Shown: positions 19,353 to 27,372, counted from the stretch's first letter. The stretch is 50,840 nucleotides of DNA from Deltaproteobacteria bacterium (GCA_019311105.1 JAFDDA010000005.1:1-50840), one strand, 5' to 3'. A program made the numbers and translations. Notes: generated from the letters alone by a model not told the origin.

Positions 19353-20494
19353 CAGCCTCCGCCTGCCGGCGGGATGCGAGACCCGCCGTGGCGAAGCACC
19401 GAGTGAGAGCGCGGGAGCAGCAGATCGACCTCGCGGGCCACCTCCACGATCAGCTTCAGGTCGGGCAGCGGCGGCATCTCATCGGGTTCGATGGAGACCT
19501 CGCCGGGCACGGGCTCGGCGCGCAGGGCAACCTCCGCCGGGAGGGTGTCGGCGTCCAGGCCCTCGAAGAAGGAGGCGGGGAGATCGTCGCAGCGAAGCGA
19601 CGCCACCCCACCGGGCGGTGCCAGGGCATCGACCGGGCGGGAGTACCCGGGCCCCTCGACGCGTTTCAGGTAGATCGGCTCCGCGCCCCGGTTCTCGACG
19701 CGCACCGAGAGGACGGGTAGGCCGCCCGGGAGGTCTGGCTCTTCGCGCGTCACGAAGAAGTCGATCTGGCGATTGAGCTGGAGGCGCTCGGGATCCGTCA
19801 GGGGGAACCCATGCTCCGTCCGGGTGCGGCAGTCGAGCAGCTCGATCCAGTCCGCGGTGTAGTCCTTGAGGATGCCGGCCCGTTCCATCCACTGGCCGTC
19901 GCGGAGCTCCTCGACAACGACTCGCTTGCCGATGTAGCGCTCGAGCAGCGGCTCGTAGGCGTGGGCCGATGCGCCGAGCACGCTCTGGGAGATCTTGCTG
20001 AGCTGAACGTTCTGGGACTTCGCCAAGGCCGCCCCCCCGCTCCGTTTCGTCTGCGAGAGCGCCACGCCGATCGATTCGTTGAACGCGTCGCGAAAGGTGT
20101 TGAGCAGGTTGCGGGCGTTGCGCTGCCAGCGCCGAAGGAGCGTAGGCTGATACGTGCGAGCGATCTCTTCACGCCGGCGCTGCTTGTTCGAGTCCGACAG
20201 CTCGTCGTGGTAGCGGTAGATCACCTGAACCCTTTCGAGGAGGTCGCCGAGCAGGACGAAGCTGGTCTTCGGATGCCCCTGGGTGCCCAGGTGGGGTTGG
20301 GCGAAGAGAAGCTCGATGCCTCTCGAATAGACCGCGAGGCGCCCCCAGAGGAGGTCCCCTCCTTCGATCTCGATGGTGGTGTGAAAATCCTGGAAGTCCC
20401 GAAGGCAGAGGTCCCGTGCCCGGCGCCGGAGGTAGATGCCCACCAAGGCACTGACGAAGATCAGGACGAGGGTCAGCAGGAAGAAGTTCTCCAT
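19352..20494 (-). CDS. Conserved hypothetical membrane-anchored protein
   Basis: The protein has 380 residues, with a single N-terminal transmembrane helix (FFLLTLVLIFVSALVGIYL) followed by an Arg-rich stop-transfer sequence and a large soluble domain of mixed alpha/beta character containing LLWGRLAVYSRGIELLF, a helical segment with many Arg/Gln residues and a C-terminal beta-rich part. I do not recognise a named family or active-site motif. It is translationally coupled to the MFS transporter downstream, so the two probably act together. It diverges from merR with 85 bases between the two starts. Confidence 0.75.
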   Translation of the reverse strand: MENFFLLTLVLIFVSALVGIYLRRRARDLCLRDFQDFHTTIEIEGGDLLWGRLAVYSRGIELLFAQPHLGTQGHPKTSFVLLGDLLERVQVIYRYHDELSDSNKQRRREEIARTYQPTLLRRWQRNARNLLNTFRDAFNESIGVALSQTKRSGGAALAKSQNVQLSKISQSVLGASAHAYEPLLERYIGKRVVVEELRDGQWMERAGILKDYTADWIELLDCRTRTEHGFPLTDPERLQLNRQIDFFVTREEPDLPGGLPVLSVRVENRGAEPIYLKRVEGPGYSRPVDALAPPGGVASLRCDDLPASFFEGLDADTLPAEVALRAEPVPGEVSIEPDEMPPLPDLKLIVEVAREVDLLLPRSHSVLRHGGSRIPPAGGG

Positions 20495-20579
20495 GCCCCC
20501 CTACCTAGTGAAGCCTCGGGGCGGTGTCACCTTTTCGGGTCGCCCGGTCGGCGCGGCTTGCGATCGGTACCATGGCAGC

Positions 20580-20981
20580 ATGAAGGATCGACTGACGATC
20601 GGGGAGCTGGCCCGCCGCGCCAAGGTTCCGGTCTCGACCGTGCGCTATTACGAGCGATCCGGGCTCCTCCAGCCCAGCGGCCGCAGCGCCGCGAACTACC
20701 GGCTCTACTCCCAGGAGGATCTGCATCGACTGAAGTTCGTGCGCGCCGCCCAGGCCACGGGCTTCACCCTCGACGACATCACCCAGCTCCTTCGGCCTGC
20801 CCGCTGCGGCCGCGTCCAGGGCCTGATCGAGCACCGCCTCGAGCAGGTGGCCGATCGGATGCGCGAGCTGCGCCACGTCCGCCGGGTGCTCCAAGCGTCG
20901 CTCGAGGAGTGCCGGGAGCACGAAGAGACGGGGCGTTGTCGGGTGATCGACACCCTGAGCGCCACCGCAGGCAGCCGCTAG
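20580..20981 (+). CDS. merR: MerR-type mercury-responsive regulator
   Basis: The ATG at 20580 begins MKDRLTIGELARRAKVPVS, the first helix-turn-helix of the MerR family, followed by the wing motif VRYYERSGLL; the longer frame upstream is non-coding. The 133-residue protein has cysteines at 76, 111 and 120. Their spacing (35, then 9) is the same as Cys82, Cys117 and Cys126 of the Tn501/Tn21 mercury sensor MerR, as I remember those sequences. That makes Hg(II) or a similar thiophilic metal the likely inducer. A typical MerR-controlled promoter follows in the gap before the thioredoxin-like and MerB genes, so it most likely represses and activates them. Confidence 0.87.
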   Translation: MKDRLTIGELARRAKVPVSTVRYYERSGLLQPSGRSAANYRLYSQEDLHRLKFVRAAQATGFTLDDITQLLRPARCGRVQGLIEHRLEQVADRMRELRHVRRVLQASLEECREHEETGRCRVIDTLSATAGSR

Positions 20982-20995
20982 CCCTCCCGCGAGGG

Positions 20996-21027
20996 TTGAC
21001 CTTACACCCGGGTGCAGCCCCTACCCT
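20996..21027 (+). promoter_or_regulatory. MerR-type promoter with stretched spacer and dyad operator
   Basis: A -35 box TTGACC (20996-21001) is separated by 20 bases from a weak -10 box TACCCT (21022-21027), and the spacer is centred on the palindrome CACCCGGGTG (21005-21014). An over-long spacer carrying a dyad is the hallmark of promoters controlled by MerR-family proteins. A GC hairpin (CCCTC/GAGGG, 20982-20995) sits between the merR stop and the -35 box. A strong GGAGG ribosome site (21070-21074) precedes the first target gene. Confidence 0.7.
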
Positions 21028-21079
21028 CCCGGCATCGCCGGCGGCGGGCTGCGCCCGCCCGCCAAGCCCGGAGGAAGCC

Positions 21080-21373
21080 ATGAAGATCGAGATCCTCTAC
21101 TTCGACGGTTGCCCGAACCATGCGCCCACCGTGGAGCGCGCCCGCGAGGTCATCCGCGAGCTCGGCCTGGACACAGTGCTCCATGAGGTCGCGATCCACG
21201 ACCAGAGCGACGCCGAACGCCTGCGCTTCATCGGGTCGCCCTCCGTGCGCGTGGACGGCGCCGACATCGAGCCCAGTGCGGACGGCCACGGCCAGTTCGG
21301 TGTGGGCTGCCGGATGTACGGCAGCTCGGGCGTCCCGCCCCGGGAACTGATGCTCGACGCATTCCGGCAATGA
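21080..21373 (+). CDS. Thioredoxin-like protein of the mercury operon
   Basis: The 97-residue protein starts MKIEILYFDGCPNHAPT, with a thioredoxin-like first strand and a single Cys11 in a CPNH motif instead of CxxC. A middle IGSPSVRVDGADIEP segment is the cis-proline strand of the thioredoxin fold, and a second Cys lies in FGVGCRMYG. It is a small thiol protein that could carry or relay metal or reducing equivalents to MerB; that role is an inference from position. Its last codon overlaps the merB start (ATGA), so the two are translationally coupled. It lies directly behind the MerR-type promoter. Confidence 0.82.
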   Translation: MKIEILYFDGCPNHAPTVERAREVIRELGLDTVLHEVAIHDQSDAERLRFIGSPSVRVDGADIEPSADGHGQFGVGCRMYGSSGVPPRELMLDAFRQ

Positions 21374-22044
21374 GTGAAGCGACCGTACGCGAGCTGGTGG
21401 AAGGATGGTCGAGTGCCTACGCGGGGCTGGACCAGGCCGAGATCGACCAGCGCGTGCTCGGCTTCACGGCCCTGGTCCGGGCGATCGCAGAGCGAGGGGG
21501 AGCCCGCCCCGCGGACCTCGCCAAGGCCATGGGCATCTCCGCCGACGCCGCACGGGAGGCCTTCGAAGGGCTCGCCGCCGTGGGGCTCCAGGTCGACGCC
21601 GAGGGCCGTGTCGTCGGGGCGGCCCTCACGACCGAAGCCACGCCACACCGGGTTCGGATCGAAGCCGGCGACCGTTACGCGTGGTGCGCCCTCGACACCC
21701 TGTTCATCCCCGGGCTGCTCCGCGAGACGGCGGAGATCGAATCGACCTGCCCTGAGAGTGGAGAGTCGATCCGCCTGACGGTCGCACCCGACCGCTTCCA
21801 GGCCCTCGAACCGGAGGGTGCGTTCGTCTCGATCGTCGACCCGCGCGCTCTCGCGAACCGCCAGGTCGGCCCGGCGAGCCCGACCTGAAGCCAGATGCAC
21901 TTCTTCCGGGCCCGTGCGGCCGCGGAGAGCTGGCGAGGGGAGCGAGAGGGGATCGCGCTCCTCAGCGTCGCCGACGCCTTCGAGCTGGCGCGCGAGCACT
22001 GGGTCGAACGCCTCGACGGCGCCGAAGCCCGGCGCCGCGCGTAG
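21370..22044 (+). CDS. merB: Organomercurial lyase MerB with in-frame UGA (probable selenocysteine) at the catalytic position
   Basis: Conventional translation stops at the TGA at 21886-21888 after 172 residues, but the same frame continues as MerB up to a TAG at 22042-22044, giving 224 residues, the usual MerB length. Residues 104-112 read AWCALDTLF, supplying Cys106 and Asp109 (classical Cys96 and Asp99). EPEGAFVSIVDP follows, then PASPT, UGA (codon 173) and SQMHFF. Anchoring on HFF, the UGA falls on catalytic Cys159 of classical MerB. The C-terminal part (GIALLSVADAFELAREHW) matches the MerB tail. A hairpin lies just after the UGA. MerB cleaves carbon-mercury bonds by protonolysis; a selenol could replace the second cysteine thiol. 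The start overlaps the thioredoxin-like gene. The alternative is a nonsense mutation, but a diverged copy at 29149-29388 keeps the same UGA. Confidence 0.85.
21889..21934 (+). promoter_or_regulatory. Bacterial SECIS-like stem-loop after the merB UGA
   Basis: An inner hairpin pairs TCCGGGCC (21905-21912) with GGCCGCGGA (21918-21926), eight pairs with one bulged G at 21922, closing the loop CGTGC (21913-21917). An outer helix pairs GCCAG (21890-21894) with CTGGC (21930-21934). The apical loop begins 24 bases after the UGA and has G as its second base followed by U, all within what is known of bacterial SECIS elements recognised by SelB. The same hairpin with a swapped base pair follows the UGA of the second merB copy. 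Confidence 0.72.
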
Positions 22045-22121
22045 GCGCAGCAGCCCGCCCTCGACCTCAGGCGCTCGAGCGACTGCGGGATCCCTCACCG
22101 GCGGATGAGAACGGACCTGCC

Positions 22122-22394
22122 CTACGGAACGTGAATGTCAGGGCCGGCGGCAACGAGACCCGCGCCGCCGCTGACGGTCGCCTCTTCACCCGACACCGAG
22201 TTTCGGAACCCGGCGACGAGCCCGCCGAAGCTGGGGTAGCGGTGCTCGCGACCCACGACCAGATTGTGCGAACCCAGCCGATCCGTACACTCGAAATCAC
22301 CGGGCAGCTCGTTGTAGCCAATGAAGAGATTGCCCAAGCCGGTGACCCCGTTCGTGCCCCGGGAGCCGTTGCGGACGTGCACGTTGCAGCTTTC
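22122..22394 (-). pseudogene. Fragment of a repeat-type hypothetical surface protein
   Basis: The minus strand reads CNVHVRNGSRGTNG, then GLGNLFIGYNEL, SHNLVVGREH, FGGLVAGFRNSVSG and VSGG. This is the pattern of a family of long, left-handed-helix-like proteins in which NLVVG, GGLVAG and SVSGG blocks repeat. Only one turn is left here; upstream there is no signal peptide and downstream the VSGG repeats break off at a stop. I treat it as a truncated remnant. It lies antisense to the first part of the open frame at 22321-22977. Confidence 0.5.
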
Positions 22395-22977
22395 GGCCGT
22401 CGACCTGCACGCCGAAACTCCGACCGCCCCGGCGGTCGCGAACCTCGAAGCCTCAATCGCGCAGATCGAGCAGGCGATTGCAGCCGAGGAAGCCTCGATC
22501 GAGAGCCAGATCGAGGACATTGAGGACGTCGGAACGCCTTGGTTCGACAACTCCGACCACCATCCGATCATCGAGAAATTCCTCGCGTTGTGGGGCGACG
22601 CCAAGGCCCTCAAAGACCAGCTCCACGCGATCGGGAGGCTCCGCTGGGCCATCCGCGAATGGCGCCTGCAGATCCCGGGCGATGACTTCGGCTTCGGGGG
22701 CGGAGAGCGGTTCGACTACTACATGTACTGGAATCCCGAGTTCGAAGACGTCGACGAGATCGCAGCGAAGATCGAGAAGTCGCTCCAGCACTTGAAAGAC
22801 CTGCAGGCCGCTCTCGACAAGCTGAAGCAAGCCGTCGCAGGCCTCAAAGGCAGCGCCAACGCTCCCGGCCGAAGCAGCGTCATTCGGGGCGTCCAGGACG
22901 GCGCCCAAATCCGTCCGCGCCCACGGATGCCCAGCGGACCGCCGAACTCCGGGAGACCGCCCGGGAAGCGCTACTAG
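22321..22977 (+). CDS. Hypothetical coiled-coil protein
   Basis: The open frame can start at the ATG at 22321, but the first 20 residues are antisense to a surface-protein remnant and look non-coding; a TTG at 22384 is a possible truer start. From about residue 35 the protein is convincing: a heptad-rich helix (NLEASIAQIEQAIAAEEASI), a middle domain with HHPIIEKFLALWGDAKAL and an aromatic patch (ERFDYYMYWNPEFED), then a second helical segment (IEKSLQHLKDLQAALDKLKQ) and a Pro/Arg-rich tail. No signal peptide or family is recognised. It may itself be a 5'-truncated gene joined to foreign DNA near 22390. Confidence 0.5.
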   Translation: MKRLPKPVTPFVPREPLRTCTLQLSAVDLHAETPTAPAVANLEASIAQIEQAIAAEEASIESQIEDIEDVGTPWFDNSDHHPIIEKFLALWGDAKALKDQLHAIGRLRWAIREWRLQIPGDDFGFGGGERFDYYMYWNPEFEDVDEIAAKIEKSLQHLKDLQAALDKLKQAVAGLKGSANAPGRSSVIRGVQDGAQIRPRPRMPSGPPNSGRPPGKRY

Positions 22978-23096
22978 CCAGGCGGGGATGAAGTCGTCGC
23001 GGACTCGTGCTTCGACCGGCCCACAACCGAGCAGGCCCGCCTCCGGCGCTCCGGTGATAGGGTGTGCGGCATGATTTCTGGGAGGGCTCGGGCATC

Positions 23097-24134
23097 GTGA
23101 CGACGGAATCGACGGGAGCGGAGCGGTCGCCCGACTGGCTGATCCGACCGTTCGAGAAATCGAGGCTGGCTCCCGCCTGGCTAGGGCTCGGCGTGGCGAT
23201 CGCCTGGACGCTCCTCTTCGGCCTCGTCCACACGGTGGCCGACACCATCCTGGGCCCCCTCGAGGAGCCCTTCGGTTGGACCGTCGTGGTCGACGGCGTC
23301 TTCGTGGGCGTCCTCCTCGCGGGGCACGCCCATCTCTACCTGCGCGCGCTCTCCGATCTCCACGAGCTCGCGCCCATCCTGCCCGGCGGCGACACCGAGC
23401 TCGCACGTCTGCCCGATGAGCTCCCCAACCTCTCCGCGCCAATCCGCTGGTTGGCGACGATCATCGGAGCGGCCGGCGGCGTCCACATGGCACTCCACGA
23501 TCCGACCCTCTACGACCGCTACAGCCAGTTCGCCCAAAGCGACCCTCGGTACATCGCCTTCCTCCTTCAGAATGTGATCTTCGGCGGCATCAGCGCCCGG
23601 ATGATCGCGGCCGAAGTCCACATGACCCGCGCCTACGCCCGCCTCGGCGAGCGTGTCGAGGTCGATCTGCTCGATCTTTCGAAGCTGCGCGTGTTCGCGC
23701 GCAAGGGCCTACGCAGCGTGGTGGTCTGGGTGTTGGTCTCGTCGACCCTCTCCCTGTTCTGGGTAATCGGCGCAGCGGGGCAAGCGAACGGAAGCATGGT
23801 GTACGTGATGGTCGGACTGGTTCTGCTGGCCTTGGTCGCCCCGACCCTCGGCGTCCACCGAAGCATCGCGGCGGCAAAGGCGGCCGAGCTGACGACGCTA
23901 GCCGAGGCGATCCGCACTGAGCGCGCCAGCACACTGGCCCCGAGGCGTGCCGACGCCCCGGAAGACGCGCGGCTCGGCAACCTGCTTGCGTACCAGGCGT
24001 TCGTGCGATCGGTCCGCGAGTGGCCGTTCGACCTCTCGATCGTGGCGCGCTCGGTGCTGTTGATCCTGCTCGGCGCAGGCTCCTGGCTCGGCGGCGCGCT
24101 CGTCGAGCGCCTGCTCGACGTGCTGCTCGACTGA
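23097..24134 (+). CDS. Hypothetical multi-spanning membrane protein
   Basis: The GTG at 23097 follows a GGGAGG ribosome site; a GTG at 23064 would add 11 residues. The 345-residue protein has a short acidic leader and about six or seven hydrophobic segments (for example GLGVAIAWTLLFGLVHTVA, VVWVLVSSTLSLFWVIGAA and MVGLVLLALVAPTLGV). A soluble basic loop with many Ala, Arg and Glu residues precedes the last helix. I recognise no transporter or enzyme signature. It stands alone: about 120 bases separate it from its upstream neighbour and about 95 from the symporter gene downstream. Confidence 0.7.
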   Translation: MTTESTGAERSPDWLIRPFEKSRLAPAWLGLGVAIAWTLLFGLVHTVADTILGPLEEPFGWTVVVDGVFVGVLLAGHAHLYLRALSDLHELAPILPGGDTELARLPDELPNLSAPIRWLATIIGAAGGVHMALHDPTLYDRYSQFAQSDPRYIAFLLQNVIFGGISARMIAAEVHMTRAYARLGERVEVDLLDLSKLRVFARKGLRSVVVWVLVSSTLSLFWVIGAAGQANGSMVYVMVGLVLLALVAPTLGVHRSIAAAKAAELTTLAEAIRTERASTLAPRRADAPEDARLGNLLAYQAFVRSVREWPFDLSIVARSVLLILLGAGSWLGGALVERLLDVLLD

Positions 24135-24231
24135 CTGAAGGGTGGTGCCCGCGAAATGCTGCACTTCCACTGACCGTCGGTGATCCAGTCCGCGCTATGC
24201 CGCGGGGCTGCGATGTGAGAAGATCCGAGCG

Positions 24232-25659
24232 GTGAGCGACCCTGCCCGCCCCCCCGTCACCGCCGAGTCCGTCGCCGAGGCCCCCATCCACGCAGGAGCT
24301 GCGCCAGCCGACCCGGCCGATCGACTCCCGATCGGCCTGATCTGGACCTACTGCCTGCCGACCCTCGGCATCGGCATGATGGGTCTCCTGTTCGCCATGT
24401 ACCTGATGAAGTTCAGCACGGACGTGCTCGGCATCGCGCCAGCCGCCATGGGGATGCTGTTCGCGCTCTCGAGATTCTGGGACGCGGTGTCCGACCCGAT
24501 GGCCGGGTACCTGTCGGATCGCACCACCTCCAGGCTCGGCCGCCGGCGCTCGTGGATGTACGCGTCGGCGCTCCCCCTGGCGCTCGGTGTCGTCTGCCTG
24601 TGGTCGCCTCCCACGGGCCTCTCGGGAACGCTGCTGGTCTTGTGGATGGGCGCGGCGCTGCTTCTCTACGAGACGGCGAGCACCGCATACTACATTCCCC
24701 ACGGCGCGCTCGGCGTCGAGCTGGCCTCGAACTACCACGAGCGAACCCGCCTCTTCGGCTATCGCCACGTCATCACGGCCTTCGGGCTGAGCCTGGGCCT
24801 GGTGGCTTTCTGGGTCGTCGACAATGCCGAGGAGACGCGGGCGGCGGCCTTCTGGGTCTCCGTCGTGGGCGGGCTTATCATCGCCGCACTCATTCTCTTC
24901 TCCACGGCGCGGCTGCCCGAGCGGTCGGACTTCCAGGGACGTGGCGGGACCGCCGCGTTCTCCTCGTTCCGCGACGTCGTTCGCAACCCCCATGCGCGCC
25001 TCCTGTTGATCGTCTACGGAATCGAGACCTTTGGTGTCTCGAGCATCGCCATGCTCGTGCCGTACCTCACCGAGTACGTCTTGCACGCGAAGGAGCTGAC
25101 GATCCCGATCATCGCCTGCTACTTCGTGCCGCAGTTCATCTTCACGCCATTCTGGATCGCCCTCTCGCGCCGCGTGGGCAAGAAGTCGATCTGGGTCTTC
25201 TCCATGGGCGTGACGGCGTGCTCGTTCTCTGCGTTCTTCATCGTTCCCGAAGAGCCCTCGGTCTGGATCTTCGTCCTCGCCGGGCTGCTCGGTCTGGCCG
25301 GTGGCGCCGGCGCAGTCGCGGCGCCCTCCATCAAGGCCGACATCATCGACTACGACGAGCTGAAGACCGGCGAGCGCAAGGAAGGGGCCTACCTTGCGGT
25401 CTGGAACTTCGTGCGAAAGGCCGCCGGCGGATTGACGGCGATCTTGACCGGCTTTGCCCTCCAGCTAGCGGACTTCACACCCAACGAGGAGCAGTCCGAC
25501 GCGGCGAAGACCGTGATCCGGTTGCTCTTCAGCCTGGTGCCGGGCGGCTGCTACGCCGTGGGAACGCTGATCTTCATGCGCTTCCGCTTCAACGAAGCGG
25601 AGCACGCCGAGGTTCGCAGCGAGCTGAACGCCCGCGCCCGCGCGAATCGCAACCCGTAG
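24232..25659 (+). CDS. GPH-family sugar/cation symporter (MFS)
   Basis: The 475-residue protein starts at GTG and has twelve predicted helices. The motif SRFWDAVSDPMAGYLSDRT is the characteristic helix 2/loop 2-3 region of the glycoside-pentoside-hexuronide:cation symporters (MelB-like), where the Asp residues bind the coupling cation; the following GRRRSWMYA matches too. The central DIIDYDELKTGERKEG segment is another family hallmark. It probably imports a glycoside or related compound with Na+ or H+. Sugar specificity is not evident and no glycosidase neighbours it. Confidence 0.87.
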   Translation: MSDPARPPVTAESVAEAPIHAGAAPADPADRLPIGLIWTYCLPTLGIGMMGLLFAMYLMKFSTDVLGIAPAAMGMLFALSRFWDAVSDPMAGYLSDRTTSRLGRRRSWMYASALPLALGVVCLWSPPTGLSGTLLVLWMGAALLLYETASTAYYIPHGALGVELASNYHERTRLFGYRHVITAFGLSLGLVAFWVVDNAEETRAAAFWVSVVGGLIIAALILFSTARLPERSDFQGRGGTAAFSSFRDVVRNPHARLLLIVYGIETFGVSSIAMLVPYLTEYVLHAKELTIPIIACYFVPQFIFTPFWIALSRRVGKKSIWVFSMGVTACSFSAFFIVPEEPSVWIFVLAGLLGLAGGAGAVAAPSIKADIIDYDELKTGERKEGAYLAVWNFVRKAAGGLTAILTGFALQLADFTPNEEQSDAAKTVIRLLFSLVPGGCYAVGTLIFMRFRFNEAEHAEVRSELNARARANRNP

Positions 25660-25749
25660 CGGCGGGGGTGAGTAACAGCCATGGCGTCACATCCTTTGCT
25701 GAGGATACCGACGGGCTAACCTGCGGGTCACGGAACCCAACGGGGGTAG

Positions 25750-27315
25750 ATGGCGATGGCGGAGCGGAGGCTCGGCGCGACGGCTGGCTGGGCCTTTCTC
25801 GGGGCCGCGATCCTGGTATGGGTGGTCCTTTCGCCGCCGGCTCCCGCGCACGAGGTCGACCCGCCCCCCGACGGGTCGCCCACCGGCGATGCCGCTCTCT
25901 CCCACGTGGCCTGCGTCGACGGCTTCGCCGACGTCTTCCCGTGCGCCAACATGGAACTCGAGGCCTTCATCCCCCTCTCGACCTTTGGCGCCGCCAGCCT
26001 GAACGACGTCTGGGGTTGGCAGGATCCGATCACCGCCGTCGAGTACGCCCTGGTGGGCGCCGACACGGGCACGGTTTTCGTGGACGTGTCCGACCCCCAC
26101 GCACCCGTCCTGATCGGTGAGCTCCCGGCTCACACGGCGGCCTCGCCCTGGCGCGACATCCGTGTCTACGCCGACCACGCCTTCATCGTGAGCGAAGCCT
26201 CCGGCCACGGCATGCAGGTCTTCGACCTCTCCCGCCTGCGAACAGTCGCAACGCCGCCCGTCGTCTTCACGGAGGACGGCCACTACGCGGGCTTCTCCGA
26301 TGCGCACAACGTCTCGATCGACATCACAACCGGCTACGCCTACGTCGTGGGCGCTAGCTCCTGCAGCCAGGGCATCACCATGGTCGATGTCTCGATTCCG
26401 ACGTCCCCAGCTCTGGCCGGCTGCTTCGGAGACGACGGATTCGTTCACGATGTCCAATGCGTCGTCTACCAGGGGCCCGACGGCGACTACCAGGGCCGCG
26501 AGATCTGCTTCTCCTCGAACGGGTTGGCCTTCACGATCGTCGACGTCACGGACAAGTCGAACCCCGTGATGCTTTCGCGCTCGACCTACCCGGGCCTGGA
26601 ATACGTCCACCAGGGTTGGATCACCGAAGACCACAGCCATTTCTTCCACAACGACGAGCTCGATGAGTTCAACGTCGGCGTCACCACCCGGACCTTCCTC
26701 TGGGAGCTCTCGGACCTCGAAGCGCCGGCCTTCCAGGGCTTCCACGACCACGGGACCACGGTCATCGACCACAACCTGTTCGTCCTGGGCGATCACTTGT
26801 TCCAGGCCCACTATCGGGGCGGCGTGCGCGTGAACCGCTTCGGAAGCCTCGCCTCCCCCTCGCTCTCCGAGGTCGCCTATCTCGACACCGACCCCGCCAG
26901 CGACGCCGCGACCTTCTCGGGCGTCTGGGGCGTCTATCCCTATCTGCCGAGCGGGCTCGTCCTGGCCACGGACATCTACGGCGGTCTCTTCCTCCTGCAC
27001 CCCGACGTCTACGCAGTCCCCGTTTGTGCGGACGGCCTCGACAACGATGGGGACGGCCTCGCGGACTACGGCCAGGACCCGGGCTGCCGCGATGCTTTGG
27101 CGCAAACCGAAAGCCCGCCGTGTCAGGACGGCGTCGACAACGACGGCGACGGTGGCATCGATTGGGACGGCGCCCCCGCCGACCCCCAGTGCACGAACCC
27201 CTGGTCCGGCGAGCGGCCCGCCGCCGCCTGCGGCCTCGGCTTCGAGGCCGCCCTGCTGCTGCCGCTGCTGGCCGCCTGGCGCGCGAGGCGCACCCCCAGG
27301 CGGACTCCTGCGTAG
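25750..27315 (+). CDS. Choice-of-anchor B family protein with calcium repeats and CGLG sorting tail
   Basis: The protein has 521 residues with a signal peptide (WAFLGAAILVWVVLSPPAPA). The main domain is the choice-of-anchor B beta-propeller-like family, seen in LNDVWGWQDP, GTVFVDVSDP, FIVSEASGHGMQVFDLS, DDGFVHDVQC and YVHQGWITEDHSHFF. It ends with two CxDGxDNDGDGxxD calcium-binding units (about 27025-27180) and CGLGFEAALLLPLLAAW plus an Arg-rich tail. Choice-of-anchor B proteins occur with different C-terminal anchors in different lineages; here the anchor is the same as in the protein at 731-2449, so both probably use the same sorting enzyme. The native role of the propeller is unknown. Confidence 0.88.
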   Translation: MAMAERRLGATAGWAFLGAAILVWVVLSPPAPAHEVDPPPDGSPTGDAALSHVACVDGFADVFPCANMELEAFIPLSTFGAASLNDVWGWQDPITAVEYALVGADTGTVFVDVSDPHAPVLIGELPAHTAASPWRDIRVYADHAFIVSEASGHGMQVFDLSRLRTVATPPVVFTEDGHYAGFSDAHNVSIDITTGYAYVVGASSCSQGITMVDVSIPTSPALAGCFGDDGFVHDVQCVVYQGPDGDYQGREICFSSNGLAFTIVDVTDKSNPVMLSRSTYPGLEYVHQGWITEDHSHFFHNDELDEFNVGVTTRTFLWELSDLEAPAFQGFHDHGTTVIDHNLFVLGDHLFQAHYRGGVRVNRFGSLASPSLSEVAYLDTDPASDAATFSGVWGVYPYLPSGLVLATDIYGGLFLLHPDVYAVPVCADGLDNDGDGLADYGQDPGCRDALAQTESPPCQDGVDNDGDGGIDWDGAPADPQCTNPWSGERPAAACGLGFEAALLLPLLAAWRARRTPRRTPA

Positions 27316-27372
27316 CGGGTGCCGCGGTCTCTAGTTGTGACGAGAGAAGTCGGAGCGTCCGCCCGGCAAAGA

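Noticed and set aside
21370..21888. Reading merB as a complete 172-residue protein, with a separate small gene starting at the ATG at 21895
   Set aside because: The second piece is in the same frame, starts six bases after the TGA, has no ribosome site, and aligns to the MerB C-terminus; the UGA is conserved in the other copy.
23590..25086. A 498-residue minus-strand open frame
   Set aside because: It spans two plus-strand membrane protein genes and the gap between them and shows no domain.
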